The translations under genes were made by a program, and so were the position numbers. The notes below the pieces were generated by a model that was not told where the DNA came from, made no database searches, and worked only from the letters and a program-made list of their open reading frames with translations. From assembly GCA_947627985.1 (NCBI GenBank), contig CANQYD010000002.1, positions 62,001 to 126,000 of the forward strand: DNA of 64,000 nt, read 5' to 3'. The DNA comes from an uncultured Clostridia bacterium. GTDB lineage: Bacteria; Bacillota; Clostridia; Oscillospirales; Ruminococcaceae. This document shows, one piece after another, positions 56,927-64,000 of this stretch; the first letter of the stretch is position 1; each line of letters opens with the position of its first letter.

Positions 56927-58861
56927 TCAATCGAGTTCCTTGACGCCGGTGTAGAGCTCGTAATATCTGCCTTTTAATTCCAGCAGCTGCTCGTGAGTGC
57001 CGCGCTCGATTATCTCACCGTGCTCCAAGACCATGATGGCGTTGGAGTTTCGTACCGTTGAGAGGCGGTGCGCGATGACAAAGGTCGTGCGGTTCTTCAT
57101 CAGTCTGTCCATGCCGTGCTCGATGTGCCGTTCGGTCCTTGTATCGACCGAGGAGGTCGCTTCATCAAGAACAAGTATCGGTGCCTTTGAGACCGCTGCT
57201 CTTGCGATATTTAGAAGCTGTCTCTGACCCTGCGAGAGGTTCGCGCCGTCGCCTTCAAGAACGGTGTCGTAGCCGTTTTCAAGCCGCATGATGAAGCTGT
57301 GCGCGGAGGCGGTCTTTGCGGCGGCTACTATCTCCTCGTCCGTAGCGTCGGGTCTGCCGTAGCGGATATTGTCCTTTACGGTTCCGGTGAAAAGGTGGGT
57401 GTCCTGCAAAACCATCGCGATGTTGTCCCTGAGATAGTCGCGCTTGTAGTTTCTGACGTCGATGCCGTCGATAAGTATCTCGCCCTGCTCGATGTCGTAG
57501 AAGCGGTTCAAGAGGTTTGTGATGGTGGTCTTTCCGGCGCCCGTCGAGCCGACAAAGGCGATCTTCTGTCCCGCGTGTGCGTAGAGGTTGATGTCCTTTA
57601 AGACGGTCTTGTCGGGGTTGTAGCCGAAGGTGACGTTTTTCATGACCACTTCGCCCTCGATGGGCTTTGTGGAGGCGTTTTCAACGTCAGGAGCCTCGGG
57701 CGCCGTATCCATCACTTCAAATACTCTCTCGGCGCCGGCAAGTGCCGCAAACAGGGTCGTCATCTGCTGGGAGATCATGTTGATCGGCATAGAGAACTGC
57801 CTTGAATACTGCGCAAACATCGTTAAACCTCCGGCGGTCAGGCGGTTAAATACCATGAGTATTCCGCCGACGCCGATGGTGACGGCATAGCTGATCTGCG
57901 AGGTGTTGCCCATGATGGGTCCCATCACGCCGCCCCAGAACTGCGCCCTGAACTGCTTGTCGCGCATGTCGTCGTTCAGCTCGTCAAATTCCTTGACGCA
58001 GGTATCTTCATGATTAAATACTTTAATTACTTTCTGACCCGTGACGGTCTCCTCGGTGTAGCCGTTGACGGCTCCCAAGGCTGCCTGCTGTCCGCTGTAA
58101 TATTTGGAGGAAAGCTTTGCTATCGCTCCTCCGCCGAGCGTAAAGATCGGGATAAAGAATACGGTTATCAGCGTTAAAATCCAGTTGGTCGTTATCATGA
58201 ATACGAACGTGCCGATAAGCTGAACCGAGCCGGAGAAGAGCTGCGTCAAGGAGTTATTTATCATGATGTCGATGTTGTCGATATCGTTTGTGAACCTCGA
58301 CATGATTTCACCGGTGGGGTTGGAGTCGAAGTATCTGACCGGGAGGCGCTGGAGCTTCGTAAACAGGTCGTTTCTGATGTTCTGGATAGAGCCCTGCGAG
58401 ATAGTCAGCATCAGCCTTGCCTGAGTGTAGGTGGTGATGATGTTTATGCCGTAGACTATCGCGATGATGGTGCTCACCGAGATGATGAACGATACCACGT
58501 CGCTTCTCTGCATTCCCGCTGCAGCCGCTCCCGAAATGCCGGAGAGAAGGGTGTCCGCGAGCTTTTCGGGCGCCGACATATTGATCTCGGCTCCCGTCAC
58601 GAATACATATAGACGGTTGATGACCGGCGCTATCATGTAAGAGCCCAAAAGGGTCGTGAGGGTGGAGATCAGCATGCATACCAATACCCCGATGAGGCGG
58701 AACCTGAAGGGCTTCATGTAGCTCAGCATTCTCGCTATCGTCTTGCGGGAATTTTTCATCTTGCCGCCGCCCTGGATTCTCGGTCCGCCGGGACCTCCTC
58801 GGCGCTCTGCCGTAGCCTTTTTGTTGTACTGCTTTTGCAGCTGTTCAAGAGTGCGCGCCAT
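56927..58861 (-). CDS. ABC exporter, fused permease/ATPase (second half of heterodimer)
   Basis: GSTGAGKTTITNLLNRFYD, LSQGQRQLLNIARAAVSKAPILVLDEATSSVD. Confidence 0.95.
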   Translation of the reverse strand: MARTLEQLQKQYNKKATAERRGGPGGPRIQGGGKMKNSRKTIARMLSYMKPFRFRLIGVLVCMLISTLTTLLGSYMIAPVINRLYVFVTGAEINMSAPEKLADTLLSGISGAAAAGMQRSDVVSFIISVSTIIAIVYGINIITTYTQARLMLTISQGSIQNIRNDLFTKLQRLPVRYFDSNPTGEIMSRFTNDIDNIDIMINNSLTQLFSGSVQLIGTFVFMITTNWILTLITVFFIPIFTLGGGAIAKLSSKYYSGQQAALGAVNGYTEETVTGQKVIKVFNHEDTCVKEFDELNDDMRDKQFRAQFWGGVMGPIMGNTSQISYAVTIGVGGILMVFNRLTAGGLTMFAQYSRQFSMPINMISQQMTTLFAALAGAERVFEVMDTAPEAPDVENASTKPIEGEVVMKNVTFGYNPDKTVLKDINLYAHAGQKIAFVGSTGAGKTTITNLLNRFYDIEQGEILIDGIDVRNYKRDYLRDNIAMVLQDTHLFTGTVKDNIRYGRPDATDEEIVAAAKTASAHSFIMRLENGYDTVLEGDGANLSQGQRQLLNIARAAVSKAPILVLDEATSSVDTRTERHIEHGMDRLMKNRTTFVIAHRLSTVRNSNAIMVLEHGEIIERGTHEQLLELKGRYYELYTGVKELD

Positions 58862-60633
58862 TACTTCCCCGCCTCCTTTCTCTCGGAGTCATTCTGGGAA
58901 TAGTAAATCTCCTGATAGGGTTCGTTGTTCGCGAGCAGCTCCTCATGAGTGCCGATACCGGCGATCTTTCCTTCATTCATGACGATGATCATGTCGGCGT
59001 CCTTTACCGATGTGATCCTCTGGGCGATGATGATCTTGGTGGAGTCTGCAAGTTCATTTCTGAATGCCTCGCGTATCTGCGCCTCGGTCGCCGTGTCGAC
59101 GGCTGATGTGGAGTCATCAAGTATCAAAACCTTCGGCTTTTTAAGAAGCGCCCTTGCGATACAAAGTCTCTGCTTCTGTCCGCCCGAGACGTTGGTGCCG
59201 CCCTGATCCAAAAGCGTTTCATATCCGTCGGTGAAGGAGCTGACGAATTTATCCGCCTGAGCGCTGGAAGCCGCGGCTTTTACCTCTTCGTCGGTGGCGT
59301 TTTCATCACCCCAGCGGAGGTTTTCGGCAATAGAGCCCGAGAAGAGCGTGTTCTGCTGCAAGACCATGCCGACGCCCTCTCTTAAATTGTAGAGGCTGTA
59401 GTCCTTGACGTTCACGCCGTCCACCAACACTTCGCCGCTGTCTACGTCGTAAAGACGGGAGATGAGGGAGACAAGAGTCGTCTTGCCGCAGCCCGTCGAG
59501 CCGACGATTCCGGTGACGGATTTTGCCGGGATTTTGAGGTTGATGTCGTCAAGAACCGGGTCTGCCGAGTTTTTATAATATCTGAATGTGACGTTTTTGA
59601 ATTCGATCTCGCCGTTTTGGACGGTAAGCTCTTTATGAGCCGCGTTTTCATCGGATATGTCGGGGACTTCGTCCAAAACTTCCGCAATTCTCTTGGCGGA
59701 CGCCAAAGAACGCGAAGCCGTCATAAAGAGCATCGAGACCATCATCAGCGAGGACAAAATCTGCGTAGCGTATGAGATAAACTGCGACAGATCGCCCACT
59801 TCCATGCCGAAGTCGAGGACGATGTTTCCGCCCATGAAGAGTATCGCGATGATCGTCGCGTTCATGACAAGGGTCATGATCGGGCTCATGAAGATGACGA
59901 CCTTCATCGCGCCCATGGCTGTGTCCTTTAAATCCTTGTTGGCGCGCTCAAATTTTTCGATCTCATACTCCTCACGGGTGAAGGATTTGACGACGCGGAC
60001 GTTGGTGACGTTTTCCTGAACGTCGGAGTTTAAGGCGTCGATCTTCTTCTGGACCCGCGAGAATCTTGAGAAGCCCTTGGCGATGATGAGCGCTATTCCG
60101 CATACCAAAACAGGCACCGCAACCGCAAATATCGCCGAAAGAGAGGGCTGCAAGGATATCGCCATTATAAGAGCGGCGATAAGCATTCCCGGCGAGCGGA
60201 TCGCCATTCTCAAAAGCATGTTAATGAAGTTCTGGAGCTGGGTGACGTCGTTTGTCATTCTTGTGACGAGTGAGCCCGTCGAGAATTTATCGATATTTGC
60301 AAACGAGAAATTCTGCACGCGCCTGAAAATATCACGCCTCAGATCACCCGCAAAATTGACCGCGGCTTTTGCGCCGAAATACGCTCCTCCGACTCCTCCC
60401 GCCATCATTAAAAGCGCCATGCCGATCATTCCCACCATGACAAGAAGGCTGTTGCCGACCGTCAGCACCCCGTCCTTTGCGGAGTTGATGACGTAGCCCA
60501 AGAGCTTCGGCATGACCACCTCGCCGATGACTTCGACGACCATGCATATCGGTCCCAAGATGAAATACGGAAGGTAGGGAGATATGTACTTGTACCAGTT
60601 GTGTTTCAAGATTTTTCCGTGCTCTCCTTTCAT
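58861..60633 (-). CDS. ABC exporter, fused permease/ATPase (first half; degenerate Walker B DDSTSAVD)
   Basis: GSTGCGKTTLVSLISRLYD, VSGGQKQRLCIARALLKKPKVLILDDSTSAVD. Confidence 0.95.
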   Translation of the reverse strand: MKGEHGKILKHNWYKYISPYLPYFILGPICMVVEVIGEVVMPKLLGYVINSAKDGVLTVGNSLLVMVGMIGMALLMMAGGVGGAYFGAKAAVNFAGDLRRDIFRRVQNFSFANIDKFSTGSLVTRMTNDVTQLQNFINMLLRMAIRSPGMLIAALIMAISLQPSLSAIFAVAVPVLVCGIALIIAKGFSRFSRVQKKIDALNSDVQENVTNVRVVKSFTREEYEIEKFERANKDLKDTAMGAMKVVIFMSPIMTLVMNATIIAILFMGGNIVLDFGMEVGDLSQFISYATQILSSLMMVSMLFMTASRSLASAKRIAEVLDEVPDISDENAAHKELTVQNGEIEFKNVTFRYYKNSADPVLDDINLKIPAKSVTGIVGSTGCGKTTLVSLISRLYDVDSGEVLVDGVNVKDYSLYNLREGVGMVLQQNTLFSGSIAENLRWGDENATDEEVKAAASSAQADKFVSSFTDGYETLLDQGGTNVSGGQKQRLCIARALLKKPKVLILDDSTSAVDTATEAQIREAFRNELADSTKIIIAQRITSVKDADMIIVMNEGKIAGIGTHEELLANNEPYQEIYYSQNDSERKEAGK

Positions 60634-60757
60634 AAAGACGACGGGAATCCCTTAACATAATCGGGTTCCCGCTTTTTGAATTTGCATACAGATATATATG
60701 CAGATATTTTATCCGGAAAAATGCTTCCGAATACTGTTAATTTTGTTCATACAATCC

Positions 60758-60780
60758 AAGGCGCCCGGTAAAGGCGCCTT
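60758..60780. terminator. Hairpin between marR and exporter genes (possible attenuator)
   Basis: AAGGCGCC-cggtaaa-GGCGCCTT. Confidence 0.45.
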
Positions 60781-60797
60781 TAATTGCATGATGTTAA

Positions 60798-61241
60798 TTA
60801 TTTGCCCTGCTTTGCGCTGAGCTTTGAGAGGATCGCAGTCATCTGCTCGATCTCCTCATCGGTCACGTCTTCAAACATTTCGGCGTCCATCGCGTCAAAT
60901 ATCTGCTTGGTCTTTTTAAGCAGCGCGACGCCGCTGTCGGTGATGGTGATGTGGTTCTTTCTCGCGTCGTCAAAGGACTGACTTCTTGAGATGTAGCCCG
61001 CCCCTTCAAGCTTGTTTAAAGTGACAGCGACCGCTGCCGAGGAGATGTCAAGCTTCTGGGCGATGTCTTTTTGGCATATGCTCTTGTTTTCGGCGATGAT
61101 CGCGAGCATATGATGCTGGCTGGAATGAACCTCGAGATCAGAAAGTTTTTCTTCTACCATCGAGCGGTGGAGCCGGTTGGTGTAGAGGAAGAGATGCATG
61201 AGCTCTGAGATCTTCTTTTGTCTGGCAGTTTCTTTCTTCAT
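60798..61241 (-). CDS. MarR family transcriptional regulator
   Basis: ICQKDIAQKLDISSAAVAVTLNKLEGAGYISRSQSFDDARKNHITIT. Confidence 0.93.
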   Translation of the reverse strand: MKKETARQKKISELMHLFLYTNRLHRSMVEEKLSDLEVHSSQHHMLAIIAENKSICQKDIAQKLDISSAAVAVTLNKLEGAGYISRSQSFDDARKNHITITDSGVALLKKTKQIFDAMDAEMFEDVTDEEIEQMTAILSKLSAKQGK

Positions 61242-61287
61242 GTTGCTTCGTCCTTTCCGTTTTTTAGCTCTTGCGGGCTGAATGCAC

Positions 61288-61314
61288 TTAATTAGCGCAT
61301 TAACTAAAAGTCAA
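61288..61314 (-). promoter_or_regulatory. Candidate promoter with overlapping MarR operator
   Basis: Inverted TTAATTAGCGCATTAA overlapping minus-strand TTGACT-N17-TTAAGT. Confidence 0.5.
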
Positions 61315-61494
61315 GAACATTTTATACTATTCTATTAAAAAAGTCAATACTTAAAAAATCTAAATTTTCAGCGATTCACCCTGAAAAACTGTGCAGGATA
61401 ACTAATAGAAAAAAACTGTGTGAAAGGGGGTTGAAAATAATGTGCAACTGTGATATAGTATCATGGTCTAATAAGAAATAAGTGAGGAATAAAC

Positions 61495-62892
61495 ATGTTT
61501 TCGGGCTTCAGGAAAAAGTACATAGGCGATAAAGCGTTCTACAGGCGGCTCTGCGCGGTGGTTTTGCCGATAATCGTTCAGAACGCGATAACGACGTTCG
61601 TCGGGCTTTTGGACAACATAATGGTCGGAAAGACGGGAACAGACCCGATGACGGGCGTGTCGATCGCAAACCAGCTGGTATTCGTGTTCAATATTTTAAT
61701 ATTCGGCGCGATATCGGGCGCAGGCATCTTCACGGCTCAGTTTCACGGCTCAAACGACACCGAAGGGGTTCGGCAGACGATGAGATTCAAGCTCATCATC
61801 TGCACCGTCATCTCGGCTTTGGGGCTTGTCGTTTTCGGGCTCTTCAGGTCAAATCTTGTGTCGCTTTATATTTCCGGCAACGCAAATATAGGCGATCCCG
61901 CGGCGACGCTAAATCACGGCGTTGAGTATCTTGCGGTGATGATGTTCGGGCTGCTGCCTTTTGCGATAACGCAGTCCTATGCGGGAACGCTCAGGGAGAC
62001 CGGCGAGACCGTCGTGCCGATGGCTGCCGGGATAGTTGCGGTTCTTGTAAATCTGACGTTCAACTGGATTCTGATCTTCGGTCATCTGGGAGCGCCGGCT
62101 ATGGGAGCTGTGGGCGCCGCGATCGCAACCGTGATATCAAGATATGTCGAACTCGTGATAGTAGTGGTGTGGACCCATACCCATCTTAAAAAATGCCCCT
62201 TTGCCAAAGGACTTTACCGCAGCGCTTATATCCCGGCAAAGGTCGTCAAGGCGATCATCAGAAAGGGCACTCCCCTCCTCTTAAACGAATCCCTCTGGAG
62301 CTTCGGCATCGCCGCGGTCACGCAGTGCTATGCATATCGAAGCCTTGAGGTCGTCTCCGCAAACAACATCTCGGTCACGGTCATGAACCTCTTTAACGTG
62401 GTATTTCTGTCCTTGGGAAGCGCTATATCGATAATCGTCGGTCAGGAGCTCGGCTCTGGTCACAGCGAGGAGGCTGTCGATATCGACAGAAAACTCCTCT
62501 TCATTTCCTTTGTGTCGGGAATCGTGACGGGTTCCGTGATGGCTTTGGTGGCGCCGATATTCCCAAGATTTTACAATACCGAGCCCGAGATCATGGAGCT
62601 TGCGACGAAGTTTATATTAGCCGTCGCCGCGGGAATGCCGGTGCAGTCATTCTTAAATGCCTGTTACTTCACTCTCAGATCGGGCGGAAAGACGGTCATC
62701 ACGTTTATCTTTGACAGCGGCGCCATCTGGGCGATAAATTATCCGCTGGTCTATATCCTTGTCCATTTCGCTCCAAACATGCCGGTAGCTCTTATAATGC
62801 TCTGCGAGCAGATGTCGGGGCTGGTGAGGTGCGCGATCGGGCTTATCTTAGTCAGGAGAAAGACTTGGGTCAACAACCTCACGACGACCTGA
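61495..62892 (+). CDS. MATE family efflux transporter
   Basis: VLPIIVQNAITTFVGLLDNIMVG, 12 TM pattern. Confidence 0.95.
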   Translation: MFSGFRKKYIGDKAFYRRLCAVVLPIIVQNAITTFVGLLDNIMVGKTGTDPMTGVSIANQLVFVFNILIFGAISGAGIFTAQFHGSNDTEGVRQTMRFKLIICTVISALGLVVFGLFRSNLVSLYISGNANIGDPAATLNHGVEYLAVMMFGLLPFAITQSYAGTLRETGETVVPMAAGIVAVLVNLTFNWILIFGHLGAPAMGAVGAAIATVISRYVELVIVVVWTHTHLKKCPFAKGLYRSAYIPAKVVKAIIRKGTPLLLNESLWSFGIAAVTQCYAYRSLEVVSANNISVTVMNLFNVVFLSLGSAISIIVGQELGSGHSEEAVDIDRKLLFISFVSGIVTGSVMALVAPIFPRFYNTEPEIMELATKFILAVAAGMPVQSFLNACYFTLRSGGKTVITFIFDSGAIWAINYPLVYILVHFAPNMPVALIMLCEQMSGLVRCAIGLILVRRKTWVNNLTTT

Positions 62893-62997
62893 AAACCCGC
62901 AGGAAAAAATATGCCGAAATTTTTTAAAAAATAACGGTTGCGTTTTCCGAAAAAGTGTGCTATTATAGAAGCAGAACTTTTTTGCGGGGTGTTTATC

Positions 62998-63927
62998 ATG
63001 ATAAAGAGCAGACTGGAGGCAAGGAGCCTGAGAATCTGGCTGACCTGTATCGTACTCTTCCTTGCGGCAGCGATAATTGCCGCCTGCGCCGTCGGTTTTC
63101 TGTCCGAAAGGCTGGTCTACAGATGGTTCCCGATACTGGATTTTAATCTCGCCGTCGAGGGTACCGTCATGGGCAAGGAGCTGCCCGCATGGTTTAAAGA
63201 TAATTTCAGCTTCGCGTGTTCGGTGATCTGCATGATCGCCTTTATCGCACTTACCGCTCATTTGATATATGTTATCGTCCTGAATATTTTCAGATACCAG
63301 CGGCACAGGGCTGCAAAAATCCTGAAAAAAACGGGCTACTCAAAGGAGTATTTTGATCTTTTGGAGGACAAGCGGAGGCAGCTCAGCGGCACAAGCCTCA
63401 GCGCGAGAAATGATCTCTGCGTGGCTTCCGCATATTGCGACGGCAGACGGTATGACGACGCTTTTGCGGTGCTCAGAGATATCGATCTCGACCGGTTTGA
63501 TCCGAAGCTTGCGGCGAGATATTATACTCTTTATGCTTATCTTTTCCTGCTGACGGGAGACGCGGAGAGTGCAAAATCCACGCTGACGCTCGGTGAGAGC
63601 TTCTTGAAAAAATATCCCGAAATGCCGGAAAAACTTCTGACCGAGGCGCTTTTAAAATATGCCGAGAAGGATTATTACGGCGCGAAAACCGGCTTCACGG
63701 AGCTTTTGAACGCAAAGCCGGTCGAGGTGAGAGTCTGGGCAGGGCTTTATCTCGGGCTTGTGTACTTAAGGCTCGGAAAGAAGGAGCTTGCAAGAAAGCT
63801 TGCGGGCGAGCTCGGGAAGTATAAAAAAACTCCCCGCCAGAGCGAGGATATGATTAAGCTCCTTAAGAAGATCGAGACGGCGTATGCTCTTGAGGCTGAA
63901 GAGAAGAGCGCGCTGCAAGTCAGATGA
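62998..63927 (+). CDS. Membrane-anchored TPR-like hypothetical protein (ATG 62998)
   Basis: Two hydrophobic segments and C-terminal helical repeats; GGGGTG RBS before ATG. Confidence 0.65.
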   Translation: MIKSRLEARSLRIWLTCIVLFLAAAIIAACAVGFLSERLVYRWFPILDFNLAVEGTVMGKELPAWFKDNFSFACSVICMIAFIALTAHLIYVIVLNIFRYQRHRAAKILKKTGYSKEYFDLLEDKRRQLSGTSLSARNDLCVASAYCDGRRYDDAFAVLRDIDLDRFDPKLAARYYTLYAYLFLLTGDAESAKSTLTLGESFLKKYPEMPEKLLTEALLKYAEKDYYGAKTGFTELLNAKPVEVRVWAGLYLGLVYLRLGKKELARKLAGELGKYKKTPRQSEDMIKLLKKIETAYALEAEEKSALQVR

Positions 63928-64000
63928 TAGAGGGTTAGAAGATAGAAGATAGAGATATCACTAAAACCTATGTAATACAGACAGGGTCAAGGTTGGGAAG

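Noticed and set aside
59108-59140. Degenerate Walker B (DDSTSAVD) in one ABC exporter half
   Set aside because: Asymmetric degenerate sites are normal in heterodimeric ABC exporters of Firmicutes.
1-64000. CRISPR array, tRNA or rRNA genes
   Set aside because: No regularly spaced repeats with unique spacers and no tRNA/rRNA sequences recognised by eye; a tRNAscan/CRISPR tool run is still advisable.

Overview
Chromosomal window from a low-to-mid-GC, spore-forming Firmicute (probably class Clostridia; inferred from SpoIIR, gene order and protein style, not from a search). Most of it is ordinary core genome on the minus strand: pepP, nfo-like, yqeG, rpsU (missed by the ORF track), leuS, rsfS, LCP, yqeK, nadD, yhbY, rdgB, ftsY, smc, radical SAM, rnc, plsX, trmFO, topA, dprA, trmH, infC-rpmI-rplT, addAB, spoIIR, mreB/mbl, comF, recD2, a modified opp operon, rpsF-ssb-rpsR, lepA(+), an esterase/GH43/GH31 cluster, a heterodimeric ABC exporter with MarR, and MATE. 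The non-ordinary parts are: (1) an intergenic array at about 30514-30950 of perfect short hairpins, including a 99-nt segment (30838-30936) that folds almost completely into a four-arm cloverleaf with three C(GAA)G triloop arms, partly duplicated in tandem and interrupted by an IS1-family insertion with a 9-bp target duplication; (2) a second hairpin-dense island at about 50811-51455 with more than ten near-contiguous perfect hairpins of unrelated stems; (3) three genes (infC, addB, recD2) that look as if they start at non-canonical ATA/ATT codons; (4) an opp transporter with about 230-250 aa insertions in OppD and OppB, a C-terminal TM extension on OppF and a divergent ApbE-like neighbour; (5) an AddB whose N-terminus lacks a recognisable Walker A. 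No tRNA, rRNA or CRISPR array was recognised.
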